The notes under the pieces: generated by a model | Database searches by the model: none | The model's input: the letters and a program-made list of their open reading frames with translations, nothing else | What the model was told of the DNA's origin: nothing | DNA from: JALOOX01 sp964557955 | GTDB lineage: Bacteria > Desulfobacterota > Syntrophobacteria > Syntrophobacterales > Syntrophobacteraceae | Assembly: GCA_964557955.1 (NCBI GenBank) | Contig: CAZLCS010000030.1 | Location: 7,572 to 71,571, forward strand | Reading direction: 5' to 3' | DNA length: 64,000 nucleotides | Shown: positions 26,978 to 36,720 of the stretch, piece by piece | Numbering within the stretch: position 1 is the stretch's first letter | Layout: each line of letters begins with the position of its first letter | Translations under genes and position numbers: made by a program

Positions 26978-27856
26978 ATGAATCCGCTGCCCCCCTCCCT
27001 GCTCTCCAAAGTGAGCCTCCTCAAGAGACGGCTGGCCGAGATCCGTTACGTTGCGGTCGCCTTTTCGGGAGGTGTCGACAGCAGTGTTTTGCTCCACATC
27101 GCCCGGGAGATTCTGGGTGACAGAGTTGTGGCGGTCACGGCAAAATCGGAAGTATTGCCGCGCTGTGACCTGGAAGATGCAGTCCGCCTGGCTGAACGTC
27201 TTTCGGTTCCGCACTGGGTGCTCGAATCGAAGGAAATGGCTCTGGCGGATTTCGTAAAAAATGGACCCGATCGCTGTTATGTCTGCAAGAAGGCGAGATA
27301 TAGCTCCATGCTCGAAGTACTGCATGATCGCGGGGCTCCGGAGCTTCTGGACGGCTCCAACGCGGACGACGAGAAGGACTACCGACCCGGTAGCCGGGCT
27401 GTGAGGGAGCTGGGCGTCAGGAGCCCCCTCCAGGAGGTTGGATTGTCCAAGGCGGAGATCCGACAGATTGCCGGATACCTCGGACTGGACTGCTGGAACA
27501 AGCCGGCTTCGGCCTGTCTGGCATCTCGCATTCCGTACGGGAGCTGCATCACACGTGAAAAGCTGGAGCAGGTGGAGATGGCCGAGGAGTTTCTTCGTGG
27601 ACTCCGCCTGGCTCGGCAAATCCGTGTCCGCCACCATGGAGATACGGCGCGCATCGAGGTTGAAGGTTCCGCATTGGTGCGAATCATGGAGCAGCCCATC
27701 CGGAAAAGGATTGTCGAACACCTGACCGGTCTTGGTTTTCATTACGTCACCCTTGATCTGGCAGGGTACAGCATGGGCAGTTTGAACAAGGTCATCGAAC
27801 AGAGGGACGATTTTGGACAGGGATCATCTGGTTCGGTTACTCAATCAGATTCGTGA
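26978..27856 (+). CDS. larE: LarE, sacrificial sulfur transferase for nickel-pincer cofactor
   Basis: A 292-aa PP-loop ATPase: AFSGGVDSSVLLHIA is the adenylating loop, and CYVCKKARYSSM and KPASACLASRIPYG are family blocks. LarE adenylates the carboxylate of pyridinium biscarboxylate mononucleotide and transfers sulfur to it. The single- or multiple-Cys chemistry depends on the cysteines near CYVCKK and SACLASR, which are present here. It overlaps larB by 44 bp. Confidence 0.93.
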   Translation: MNPLPPSLLSKVSLLKRRLAEIRYVAVAFSGGVDSSVLLHIAREILGDRVVAVTAKSEVLPRCDLEDAVRLAERLSVPHWVLESKEMALADFVKNGPDRCYVCKKARYSSMLEVLHDRGAPELLDGSNADDEKDYRPGSRAVRELGVRSPLQEVGLSKAEIRQIAGYLGLDCWNKPASACLASRIPYGSCITREKLEQVEMAEEFLRGLRLARQIRVRHHGDTARIEVEGSALVRIMEQPIRKRIVEHLTGLGFHYVTLDLAGYSMGSLNKVIEQRDDFGQGSSGSVTQSDS

Positions 27857-28622
27857 GGGATCGGTCAGCGTCGAGGCGGCCGTCGAGCGGCTGAAGACAC
27901 TTCCCTTTGAGAACCTGGGATTTGCCAGGGTGGACAGCCACCGCTGTGTACGCACGGGCGTGCCTGAGGTCATCTTCTGCAGCGGCAAGAGCCTGGAACA
28001 GATTCTGGGGATTGTGGAGACGCTCTCCCGGCATCATACGAATATCATGGCCACCTGGGCCACGCCCGAGATCTTTGGCGCTATCCGTCAGACGGGGGTG
28101 GATTGCCTCTACCACGAGACGGCGAGGATAGCCGTCATCAATCCGCAGCCTGTCGAAGGGCGGGGACGAGTGGTGATTGTGAGCGCCGGGACAGCGGATT
28201 CGCGCGTGGCCGAGGAGGCTGCAGTGACTGCTGAGATCCTGGGCAGTCGTGTGACGAGGATCTACGATGTGGGAGTGGCAGGGCTTCATCGGCTTCTGGA
28301 TGTCATGGATGAGCTCCAGAGCGCCAATGCCATCGTCGTTGTGGCGGGCATGGAGGGAGCGCTGGCCAGCGTCGTAGGGGGGCTGGTGCCGTGCCCCGTG
28401 ATCGGGGTGCCGACGAGCATCGGCTACGGGGCGAGCTTCGGCGGAGTGGCCGCACTTTTGAGCATGCTCAACAGTTGCGCGGCTGGAGTGTCGGTTGTGA
28501 ATATCGACAACGGATTTGGGGCGGGTTATCAGGCCGGCCTCATCAATCGCATCGCCCTGGGTTTGAAAGGGTGGGAATTCAGGCCGGCTCAACCCGCTCG
28601 ACCCTCGGGGGAAGACCGATGA
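27813..28622 (+). CDS. larB: LarB, nickel-pincer cofactor biosynthesis carboxylase
   Basis: A 269-aa protein whose C-terminal half resembles PurE: VVIVSAGTADSRVAEEAAVT and GMEGALASVVGGLVPCPVIG. LarB carboxylates nicotinate adenine dinucleotide and hydrolyses the phosphoanhydride, the first step to the nickel-pincer nucleotide. TTG start follows AGAGGGA inside larE; its stop overlaps larC (ATGA). Confidence 0.93.
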   Translation: MDRDHLVRLLNQIREGSVSVEAAVERLKTLPFENLGFARVDSHRCVRTGVPEVIFCSGKSLEQILGIVETLSRHHTNIMATWATPEIFGAIRQTGVDCLYHETARIAVINPQPVEGRGRVVIVSAGTADSRVAEEAAVTAEILGSRVTRIYDVGVAGLHRLLDVMDELQSANAIVVVAGMEGALASVVGGLVPCPVIGVPTSIGYGASFGGVAALLSMLNSCAAGVSVVNIDNGFGAGYQAGLINRIALGLKGWEFRPAQPARPSGEDR

Positions 28623-29827
28623 AAATCGCTTACTTCGACTGCTTCGCGGGAGCTGGTGGAGACATGATCCTGGGCGCCCTCCTGGATGCGGGGCTGGAGC
28701 TTGCGGATCTGAAGAGAGAACTGGCCAGACTGCCGATTCATGATTTCTCCATCGAGGTGGAATCGGTCAGAAAGGGCGGCATCGGCGGGAGCCAGGTCAC
28801 CGTAGTGTGCGGCGGGTCGCACGGGCATGTGCATCGCCGCCTCAAGGACCTCGAGGCCATAGTCCAGGGAAGCGGTCTGGGATCTTCAACGCAGGATAAA
28901 TGCCTCAACATCCTTGGCAGACTGGCGCAGGCGGAGGCCAGGGTCCATCGCACCAGCGTCGATGCCGTTCACTTTCACGAAGTGGGCGCGTTGGACACCA
29001 TCGTCGATGTCGTGGGATCCGTGGTGGGGCTCGAGCTGCTCGGCGTGGAAAGCGTCCACTGCTCGGCCATGAATGTCGGGGGCGGCACCGTGAAATGTGC
29101 GCACGGGGAGCTTCCCGTTCCTGCACCGGCAACGGCTGAGCTCATCAAGGGAAGACCGGTCTATTCATCGGGAGCAGCAGCTGAGCTGCTGACTCCGACC
29201 GGAGCAGCGATCCTGACCACTCTGGCCTCGGAATTCGGGGCGCTCCCCGCCATGGTGGTGCAGAGCATCGGCTATGGAGCCGGCCGGCGAGATTTGCCTT
29301 TCCCGAACCTCCTACGCCTCATGATCGGGGAGAGTGAGCCGACTTTGGTCGGCCTGGAACAGGATTCCGTGGCGATCCTGGAAACGAACATCGACGATAT
29401 GAATCCGCAGCTTTTCGATTTCGTAATGGAGAAGCTTTTTGAGGCAGGCGCTCTGGATGTGACCCTCACACCGGTTCAGATGAAGAAAAACCGCCCGGCG
29501 GTCCTGGTTTCAGCCATTTGCCCGTTGCAAAGGCGCGAGGACTGTACCCGGGTCCTGCTTCAGGAAACGACCACCATCGGAGTTCGCTGGACGTTGAGCC
29601 ATCGACTGAAAGCCCGCCGGCAGACCCTCGAGGTGCAGACGCCCTTCGGCATGGTTCGGTGCAAGGTGGCTTGTGGCCTGGGAGGGGTGCTGAATGCTTC
29701 ACCCGAATACGAGGACTGCAGGCGATTGGCCCGCGAGCACAAGGTGCCGCTCAAACAGATCATCGAAGCGGCAAGATGCCTGGCTCAGTGCGAGTATGTA
29801 ACAGGTCCGGTGCATCCAGCTGGATGA
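28619..29827 (+). CDS. larC: LarC, nickel insertion protein
   Basis: A 402-aa LarC in one continuous frame, unlike the lactobacilli where it is made by frameshift. MKIAYFDCFAGAGGDMILGA is the family start, FHEVGALDTIVDVVG the core, and NIDDMNPQLFDFVMEKLFEA the C-terminal part. LarC uses CTP to insert nickel into the dithiolated cofactor. It is the last gene of larE-larB-larC; no larA racemase gene is present in the window. Confidence 0.94.
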   Translation: MKIAYFDCFAGAGGDMILGALLDAGLELADLKRELARLPIHDFSIEVESVRKGGIGGSQVTVVCGGSHGHVHRRLKDLEAIVQGSGLGSSTQDKCLNILGRLAQAEARVHRTSVDAVHFHEVGALDTIVDVVGSVVGLELLGVESVHCSAMNVGGGTVKCAHGELPVPAPATAELIKGRPVYSSGAAAELLTPTGAAILTTLASEFGALPAMVVQSIGYGAGRRDLPFPNLLRLMIGESEPTLVGLEQDSVAILETNIDDMNPQLFDFVMEKLFEAGALDVTLTPVQMKKNRPAVLVSAICPLQRREDCTRVLLQETTTIGVRWTLSHRLKARRQTLEVQTPFGMVRCKVACGLGGVLNASPEYEDCRRLAREHKVPLKQIIEAARCLAQCEYVTGPVHPAG

Positions 29828-30017
29828 GCCGAGACCTCACAGGGGTTTATGACATCCTCACTGCGAAGATCCAGGGCAGGGTGGTGGAAGTTTGTACTCG
29901 CTCTCGGCGGGCACAGAAAGATGTGGTTGCTCACTTGCTGGTTTCCAAGCTGTAGCCTGGGAACCAGCAAGCGAGGGAGCCAGCAAATCCGGGCAGTCAT
30001 TTGGGCCTGGCGGTCTC

Positions 30018-31589
30018 AGTACTACAATGAGGCATCAGGGACACATGGCGAGTCACTCAAAGAGTCCAGTATTTTGACTCGTCGCCTGCGATGGCTTTCG
30101 TATGCCGCCTTGTTGCGGGTGATCCGATAGTCGAGCACGGTCAGCACCGTCCATAAATCCACCTTGGGTCTTGGTAGGACCGTTTTCAACAAGAGCACTA
30201 CCTGAGGCAAAGTCAGATGGAGTTTTTTTTAACCCTTGCTTGAGGCGTACGAGGAAGTGATGAGCCAGCATGCACATAGTCATGTGATGATGCCATCCTA
30301 TCCAGGAACGCACCTCATAGTCCCCCATGCCCAGAAACTGCTTTCCATCCTCAAAGCAGCTTTCGATGGGCCAGCGCATTCCGCTGATGCGGACCAGGGT
30401 GGTGAGCTCCGTTTCAACGGGGGCGCTGGAAAGGAAATACTTCATATCGAGGGTCATGACATCGCGTCGCAATACCAGCCACACTTCGGCACCGGGCAAA
30501 CCCTTGCGAACCCCACTCACGCGAAGCACAGCAAAATCCGCAACAATCGGACCTTTACTTCCTTCCTTGGTGATATGGCGCGACCATTGTTGCGCCGGCA
30601 GGGAATCGGCAATGTCGTCCACCCTCCTGGGCAGGGGCTGTCCTGCAAGAGCATTGAGGCGCCTTGGTTTGCAGCCTCGACCGGACCAGGTCGGAAGGGC
30701 CGTTTCGGGTCGCTCAGTCCAAACCCGTGTATTCTTCGGCACTTCCATGAAATACCAGTATCCCAGGCCCGCAATCTGGTCGAGCAGCCAGGTGTCACAC
30801 CCAAAGGCCTCATCGCCTGTGACCCAGCGAAATTGAAGCGATCCTTCTCGGTGGATCGTTTCGAACATCTCCCAGGCCAACTCGTTCTTCGTTTGAAAAT
30901 GAACCCCTTGCGGAAAACGGCACTTGACATGGCGAGCAGCATACTCCTCGCTGAACCACTCCTCGGGCACGTAAAGCCGAGCGTCCAGCAGAGTGTAGCC
31001 CTTGCTGCTCGCGTAACCGGCAAAGACACCGGCCTGACAGTTGGCCCGCTTCCCCAGTTGTCCGCAATATTGCCGCTTTACTCCTGCAGATTCATTGCCC
31101 TGCTTCGGGAAGTCGCTGCCGTCGAAGATAAGCACCCCATCTTCTTCTCCCAGCGTTATTCCCACTTCCTGCCTGTGGCGCTGGCGGATGGGACCGTCTT
31201 TCCACGCGCCCTCGCCTATGAATTGCTGAGCAGCCCTCACCGCATTTTGATCAGCCCCTTTGAGGTTCAAAACCATGGGCTCGATGGATTTTCGATCCAA
31301 CTCTGGAGAAAGAGGCCCGTAAGAAAAAACTGCGAATGCTCCCGATGTTCACGGCGCAGGAAAAGCGGAGAGAAAATGGAGTGGTATTCCTGGATATGCG
31401 TCATCAACTCGGTAAGATTTTGAAGGGTGATCTCCAGTTTGGCAACGGTTGCAATGGCCTGCAGGTTGTCTTCCATGGGATCCTCCTGAATTTTGGGTTA
31501 AGGTTCCCATGTTCTAATAGACAAAATTTGGTGTTTTGTCCTCTCTTTCTTGTGAGGTAGCTGTCTGTCGAATTTCTCGTTGTAGTACT
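30018..31589 (-). mobile_element. IS701-like insertion sequence
   Basis: About 1.57 kb bounded by 14-bp terminal inverted repeats with one mismatch (AGTACTACAATGAG at 30018-30031; CTCGTTGTAGTACT at 31576-31589), enclosing a DDE transposase on the minus strand. No target duplication is obvious. The right end lies in the last codon of the exeA-like gene. Confidence 0.85.
30053..31476 (-). CDS. IS701-family-like transposase in two overlapping frames (-1 shift)
   Basis: The N-terminal part starts at ATG 31476 (AGGAGG upstream) with MEDNLQAIATVAKLE and ends out of frame at about 31267. The main part (415 codons after about 31300) carries the DDE_5 catalytic core: DGVLIFDGSDFPKQG, then VTGDEAFG and the late Glu in RWPIESCFEDGKQFLG. 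The two join by a -1 shift at TTTTTTC (31329-31323), giving a natural RKSIEP region. This is either programmed frameshifting or a one-base lesion. Without the shift the protein lacks its N-terminus. Confidence 0.82.
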
Positions 31590-33159
31590 AGTTGGCGCTG
31601 GGGTTCTTCTGTTTGGTCCGCTTGTCGATAAGCCAGTCGATAATGGCATCAGGATCCGGAGCACCACTACTTGCAGGGGATTGACCTGTGATATGATCAG
31701 TGGCGGCGGCTCTGGCGGATGACTCTTCCCTCGTTTGGGAAACAGATGCAGGGGGTTGAGGAGCGGATGCAGCCGGTGCAGTCGTCGGGGCCGATTCCGG
31801 GTTGGCCTTCGTTTCCCTGGGAGTAACAGACGGAGGGGGTGGGGCAGGCGGCTCTGCCAGCTTCGGGGCAGGTGGTGTACTCTCGGGAGGGGCCGGAACC
31901 TCCGAGCTGACTCTTGTTTCAGCTTCGGAGGGGGGTGGAGCAGGCTTCTCAACGGGACCCTCTCCACCCGACGGCGTTGCGGCGGGTGTCCCGGAGGTTC
32001 TGGGACGCTTCCCATTAGCTGCCCCTGCAACGGGCTCCTTCGCACCTGGAGTGTTGCCTCCCGTAGGGACGTATGATTTTGCAGAACCCGACGATCTTTC
32101 GCCCGCTTCCACGCGCTCAAACTCCGGTGCGGCCTTGTTTTCTTCCAAATCCGTTTTGGCAGGCTTTTCCTTCTGAAGCTTTTCCAAGGATGATGCGGTG
32201 TTGACAGGCTGTTTCGAAGCCGCTCCCGACCAGGGGAACCCTCCCCTCCACGGGGAGGTCCTGCCGGTCAGGAAAAGGTAGAGGAACGTAGCAATCAGCG
32301 CCAGAGCAACCGGAGCAAAAACCCACCTCTTCCAGGAACTCCGGATATGCCCTTCAAGGTCATCGATTACCTCCTGCACCAGTTTTGGGCCGATGGGGTT
32401 CTGCCCTGATCCAAACCCCGAAACGAGTGCGTTGCCGCAGATAATATTGATGCATCGGGGAACCCCGTCACAGTGGTTCACGACCTTGTTGATGGCGGAG
32501 GTCGTGAAAGGCAGGTTTCTCACGCCGAGAGCGATTTCCAGACGGTGTCCGATGTAATCGATACTTTCCTTTTTGGTGAGCTTGACCAGGGTGGCCCGGT
32601 GGGCGATACGCTGTTTCAGCTGGCGAAGGGCATCTGAATTGAGCAGATCCTCGAGCTCGGGCTGCTGCCCCACGAGGATGATCTGCAGCAGCTTGTCCTT
32701 GCTTGTTTCAAGGTTGGAGAGCATCCGGAGATTCTCGAGGGTTTCGACGGGCATGTTCTGAGCCTCGTCTATCACCAGAACAACATTGTTATCTTTCTTG
32801 TACTCTTCAATGAGCGCCAGGTGCAGTCGCTGGATGAGCTGGAACTGGTCCTCTCCCTCCGGCACATCCAGGCCAAGTTCCTCGTAGATCAATCTGATCA
32901 GTTCGCGGTAAGTAAGGCATGGATTGAACACGAGGACCGTCTTGACCCGCTCAGGGTCGAATTGCTGCATGGCCGAGCGCAAAACCGTTGTCTTGCCGAG
33001 TCCGACCCCGCCCGTGATCATCATGAAGCCGGCCCGGTTCTCGACGCCGAAGAGAATCACACCCAGAGCCTCTTTGTGGCTGGGGCTCAGGTAGAGGAAT
33101 TCAGGATCGGGCGTGATGTGAAATGGTTCCTTGAGCAGTCCGTAGTATTCCAAATACAT
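31588..33159 (-). CDS. ExeA/GspA-like AAA ATPase with C-terminal end cut by an IS
   Basis: A 523-aa protein starting MYLEYYGLLKEPFHITPDPE, the classical ExeA start. Walker A is TGGVGLGKTT (about 49-58) and Walker B VLVIDEAQNM. One membrane helix (about 283-300) is followed by a long Pro/Ala-rich periplasmic segment. ExeA/GspA with GspB opens peptidoglycan for type II secretin assembly, or the protein belongs to the related exopolysaccharide/PEP-type ATPases. Its stop codon overlaps the IS terminal repeat, so the original C-terminus, probably a wall-binding domain, may be lost. Confidence 0.85.
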   Translation of the reverse strand: MYLEYYGLLKEPFHITPDPEFLYLSPSHKEALGVILFGVENRAGFMMITGGVGLGKTTVLRSAMQQFDPERVKTVLVFNPCLTYRELIRLIYEELGLDVPEGEDQFQLIQRLHLALIEEYKKDNNVVLVIDEAQNMPVETLENLRMLSNLETSKDKLLQIILVGQQPELEDLLNSDALRQLKQRIAHRATLVKLTKKESIDYIGHRLEIALGVRNLPFTTSAINKVVNHCDGVPRCINIICGNALVSGFGSGQNPIGPKLVQEVIDDLEGHIRSSWKRWVFAPVALALIATFLYLFLTGRTSPWRGGFPWSGAASKQPVNTASSLEKLQKEKPAKTDLEENKAAPEFERVEAGERSSGSAKSYVPTGGNTPGAKEPVAGAANGKRPRTSGTPAATPSGGEGPVEKPAPPPSEAETRVSSEVPAPPESTPPAPKLAEPPAPPPPSVTPRETKANPESAPTTAPAASAPQPPASVSQTREESSARAAATDHITGQSPASSGAPDPDAIIDWLIDKRTKQKNPSAN

Positions 33160-33192
33160 GATGTCTACCGTATCTTCTCTTTCGGTCGTTGA

Positions 33193-34170
33193 CTATTCCA
33201 GGATCTCCCGGATTGCGTCCAGCACCGGGTTGATCTGCGAAGGATCCTTGGTCTTTTGTTTCGGTTTGGCTGGTGCGTACTTTTGCACGCAATCGTACTG
33301 CTCCCAGCCTTTGAGGGTGTAGTTGAGGTCCACCGCCTTCCACTTGGGATGGCCATGCTCTTGAAGCCAACCCAGGTTCTCGCCGATCATTCCCGCAAAT
33401 CTCCCCACATTCTCACAATTTGCCGTACGAAAATCGAAGGAGATGAGAACGGCTTTCACGGCCACGGTGGGGACAGCCTCCTTCTGCCAGGCGTAGGTAC
33501 CGACCGGGATCTCTGCTACGGGATAGAACTGCTGGACACTCTTGTTGGTGATGGGAATGATCTGAAGGTTGTCCGCCTCGGTGATCCCTTCCGAGAAAAG
33601 CTTCACCGGCAAACCTGCGACATAGATCATGGCGTCAATGGTGCCGGCCTTCAACTGGGCAAGCGCCTGATCGGTTCCAACGATTACCATTTCCCTGGGC
33701 TTCACTTTGGAAACCTCGAATAGCAGTTTCGATGTCAAATATGTGCCGCTCCCCTCGTCACCAACAGCCACCCGCTTGCCTGTCAGGTCGTCAAAGCTCG
33801 CAATTCCGTTACGCCCGACCAGGTGTATCTCTTCATTGTAAAGGGGATAGACCATCTTGATCTTCCTGGCCACATTTTTGAGAAGCTGATTCGTCTGCAT
33901 CTTGCTCACGAAGGCGAGGACGTCTGACTGGACAATTCCCAGCGGAACGCCGGGCCTCTTGTAAACGGCATAAACGTTCTCAATGGATCCGTCGGATGGG
34001 AACACATTGAGCTGAACTCCGTACTGCTGCCCGAGCTGCTGGAGGTTCAGGCCAAACTGGTAATAGGTGCCTTTCTCCTTGCCGGTGATGATTCCCAACT
34101 CCATGGCCAAGACGCCAGAGCAGAACATTGTGAAGCCAAAAAAGACCAGCAAGACGAATGATTTTCTCAT
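33193..34170 (-). CDS. TAXI-family TRAP transporter solute-binding protein
   Basis: A 325-aa exported receptor. The signal peptide is MRKSFVLLVFFGFTMFCSGV (cleavage near LA-ME). ELGIITGKEKGTYYQFGLNL and VAVGDEGSGTYLTSKLLFEV are the TAXI hallmarks. It would capture a small acid in the periplasm for a TRAP permease, which is not adjacent here. ATG 34170 is placed 9 bases after AAAGGGG; an ATG at 34176 is too close to it. The ExeA-like gene starts 34 bases downstream of its stop on the same strand only in the opposite order (33159), so the two may be cotranscribed. Confidence 0.9.
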   Translation of the reverse strand: MRKSFVLLVFFGFTMFCSGVLAMELGIITGKEKGTYYQFGLNLQQLGQQYGVQLNVFPSDGSIENVYAVYKRPGVPLGIVQSDVLAFVSKMQTNQLLKNVARKIKMVYPLYNEEIHLVGRNGIASFDDLTGKRVAVGDEGSGTYLTSKLLFEVSKVKPREMVIVGTDQALAQLKAGTIDAMIYVAGLPVKLFSEGITEADNLQIIPITNKSVQQFYPVAEIPVGTYAWQKEAVPTVAVKAVLISFDFRTANCENVGRFAGMIGENLGWLQEHGHPKWKAVDLNYTLKGWEQYDCVQKYAPAKPKQKTKDPSQINPVLDAIREILE

Positions 34171-34290
34171 CGTCATCCCCTTTTTATGAAATGAATTAGG
34201 TAGTTGGAACCAGGATTGTGCAACACTTATAAAGAACCTAACATGAATTGACTCCGTTACAAAGAGCAAATCCACGCTGTCAACTGTGAA

Positions 34291-34310
34291 GAACGGAGGG
34301 CGGTCCGTTC
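34291..34310. other. Inverted repeat downstream of nagZ
   Basis: GAACGGA/TCCGTTC with a 6-base loop, about 85 bp past the nagZ stop. It has no T run, so at most a weak terminator. Confidence 0.35.
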
Positions 34311-34394
34311 CCTTCCTGAGCGGCCCTGTGCAACTTTCCAGGGGCGAAACCGTCCAAGGTCGCAAAGATCGTGGGGGGCCGGGTGCTGGTGTTC

Positions 34395-35417
34395 TCACCA
34401 GGCTGTTCCGGTAAGGCCAAGGTGATGGAAAAGCCGCCTGATGCGCAGCACAGACCGCTCGTGAAGTGACTTGAGATGTGTCAGGGTCAGGAGATCGGCA
34501 AGCGCGGAGCAGAAGGGCTCGATGTTCCCGGGATTCTGACATAGAAGAAAAAAATCGAGCGTTGTGAGAATCCCCTGGTACGCGACAGTTTCCCAGGAGA
34601 ATTTCTCAGCCACCGCAGCCATGTCCAGGTCGTCGCTCAGGAGAACACCTTCAAACCCGAGACGATGCCGCAGCCAGTCGGAGCAGATGGCAGGCGAAAG
34701 CGTCGCCGGCCATTGGCTGTCCATGGTTGGATAAAGCGAATGGGAAGTCATGACGCAGTGGACGCCGGCCGAAACGGCTTCACGAAAAGGTGCCAGGTCC
34801 CTCTCCATGGATGCCCCGTTGTTCCAGTGAATGACGGGAGCGTAATGATGGGGATCGAGCTCGGCCTGTCCCAACCCGGGAAAATGCTTGGCCGTGGCTG
34901 AGACTCCTTCGCCCTGGAGCGCTCCGATCCATGCGCGCCCAAGCTCCGCGACGCGTTGCGGGTCGGATCCCAGGCATCTGTCTGCCATGAAGTGCTCGGG
35001 CGAATCCCCAGGGAGCACGTCCAGAACCGGGGCGAGGTTGATATGGATTCCCAGGGACTTGAGCTCCCGGGCGGCTGCGATGCCCGAGGCCCGAACCGCC
35101 TCGGGACCTTCGCGCCCCAGTCTCCTGGCTGAGGGCAATCCTGCGAAGGGGGGTGACACGAGTCGTTGAACCGGCCCCCCTTCCTGATCGACAGCCAGCA
35201 GAAGGGGCCTTCCCAAGTGGGTCATGGCGCAGTCCTGGGCAGAGCGGATGAGCCGCTTCAGCTGCTCGGGATTTTCGACGTTGCGCCTGAAGAGAACGGC
35301 TCCACCGATGAGGTGGTTGCGTATGAGGCCTTCGAGCTCCTCTTCAAACCGTGATCCCCGAAACCCCACCATCAGGTGGATGCCTGCCCGTCTTTTCATT
35401 TCCGGCGAGTTGCCCAA
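34395..35417 (-). CDS. nagZ: Beta-N-acetylhexosaminidase (NagZ-like, GH3)
   Basis: A 340-aa GH3 enzyme. AVDQEGGPVQRL binds substrate, the loop His is in KHFPGLGQAELDPHH and the nucleophile Asp in LLSDDLDM (about 252). NagZ removes GlcNAc from muropeptides during wall recycling. Cytosolic, no signal peptide. TTG 35417 has AGGGGT upstream; ATG 35399 is the alternative. Confidence 0.9.
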   Translation of the reverse strand: MGNSPEMKRRAGIHLMVGFRGSRFEEELEGLIRNHLIGGAVLFRRNVENPEQLKRLIRSAQDCAMTHLGRPLLLAVDQEGGPVQRLVSPPFAGLPSARRLGREGPEAVRASGIAAARELKSLGIHINLAPVLDVLPGDSPEHFMADRCLGSDPQRVAELGRAWIGALQGEGVSATAKHFPGLGQAELDPHHYAPVIHWNNGASMERDLAPFREAVSAGVHCVMTSHSLYPTMDSQWPATLSPAICSDWLRHRLGFEGVLLSDDLDMAAVAEKFSWETVAYQGILTTLDFFLLCQNPGNIEPFCSALADLLTLTHLKSLHERSVLRIRRLFHHLGLTGTAW

Positions 35418-35463
35418 TGTTTACCCCTGATTGAGAATAGGCTCAGTACTTTCATTTGTCCCC

Positions 35464-36618
35464 CTATCCAATATGAGTCAAGGCGTCGACGATCTTGATC
35501 CTGGTGGCTCTCCAGACGGGGAAAAGGGCCGCAAGGAGCCCGATGGAAAAGCAGATGATCCCTGCGAGGAGGAGCGTCCTGCCTTGAATGTGGAAAACAG
35601 GAAGTATGGCTCCCAGCTTTTTGGAGAACAGGTGGGCAGCGGGAAAAGAAAACCCGATGCCCAGAATTCCGCCCAAGAGTGCCAGGGTGAGGGATTCTCC
35701 GGCTATGAGCTTCATGAGAAACCAGTTGCCGAACCCGAGCGTCTTGAGCGTCGCGTACTCCGCCATGCGCTCGCGTGCCGTCATGGCCATGGTGTTGGCC
35801 AGGATGACCAGAATGACCGCAATGACGACGAACGATACGATGCGGATGGCCACGACCAGCGCCTCCGTCATAGACACAAAGCCCATCTGGAAGGCCTTCT
35901 CCGTCTCCGTGATGGTCTCGGCGAGGGAGTTCTCGAAAAGGCTGTCCACGTTCCTTGAGACGGCACCGGCATTCTGAGGATTCTCAATTTGAATGACGTA
36001 CCAGCCCACCTGGCCGCCTGGCATGGGGGTCTTCTTCAACGCCTCATCGAGATAGTCCCAACGAAAAAGCATCTGGGTTTCATCCGTTGCTTTGGCGGCT
36101 CCCCGGTAGACTCCGACCAGTACGAACCGCCATTCACCGGGGTAGATGTTTCCTGTGAGGGTGATGGTGTCACCCAGCCGCCAGCCGTATTGACTGATGA
36201 GCTTCCGTCCGACAATGCAGGCATTGCGTTGTGTCCAGAAAGCCCTGAGTTGATCGCGCGGGATGATGAACTCGGGGTAAAGATCGAAAAAGTTTGAGGG
36301 ACCCACGGCCATGCGCGGGAAAAAATGGCGCTCATCGATGTACACACCGCCGAACCAGTTGGCGTAGGCCACCTGTTTCACTTCGGGCACCTGCAGGATG
36401 CGCTGGCGGTAGGTGATGGGCAGAGTGAAGATGAGAGAGACGGCGTTTCGGCAGATCAGCCGATTGGGAGAAGCGGCCTCCACCCCGCCGTACCAGGCCT
36501 CAACGGTGGTCCGCAGCAGACAGAACGCCAGGATCGCCACAGCCATTCCAACCACCGTGAGCAGGGCGCGAAGTCGATGGCGCAGGCTGTTTCGGACGAT
36601 CATCTTGAGAAGTTCCAT
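35464..36618 (-). CDS. FtsX-like ABC transporter permease (MacB type)
   Basis: A 384-aa permease with one N-terminal helix (LRALLTVVGMAVAILAFCLL), a large periplasmic domain (about 60-260) and three C-terminal helices in an FtsX domain (VIAVILVILANTMAMTARER, with the EYATLKTLGF coupling motif). Third gene of a minus-strand operon HlyD-ATPase-permease. The start follows GGGAGCG; the open frame extends 21 residues further. Probably exports a lipid, peptide or drug. Confidence 0.9.
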   Translation of the reverse strand: MELLKMIVRNSLRHRLRALLTVVGMAVAILAFCLLRTTVEAWYGGVEAASPNRLICRNAVSLIFTLPITYRQRILQVPEVKQVAYANWFGGVYIDERHFFPRMAVGPSNFFDLYPEFIIPRDQLRAFWTQRNACIVGRKLISQYGWRLGDTITLTGNIYPGEWRFVLVGVYRGAAKATDETQMLFRWDYLDEALKKTPMPGGQVGWYVIQIENPQNAGAVSRNVDSLFENSLAETITETEKAFQMGFVSMTEALVVAIRIVSFVVIAVILVILANTMAMTARERMAEYATLKTLGFGNWFLMKLIAGESLTLALLGGILGIGFSFPAAHLFSKKLGAILPVFHIQGRTLLLAGIICFSIGLLAALFPVWRATRIKIVDALTHIG

Positions 36619-36720
36619 TTCGCTCCCGGTCCTGTGCCGAAAGATCCGGCCACAACACGCTGCCTGATCCCGCTCTTGCACACAGTCTGAAGCATGCAGC
36701 CAACTGGAAAGCGGAGTATT

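Noticed and set aside
29828..30017. Remaining 3' end of the exeA-like gene on the far side of the IS
   Set aside because: No frame there continues the Pro-rich linker or shows a wall-binding motif; the sequence looks like ordinary intergenic DNA.
30236..31423. 395-aa open frame on the plus strand within the IS
   Set aside because: It is antisense to the transposase and has no domain of its own.
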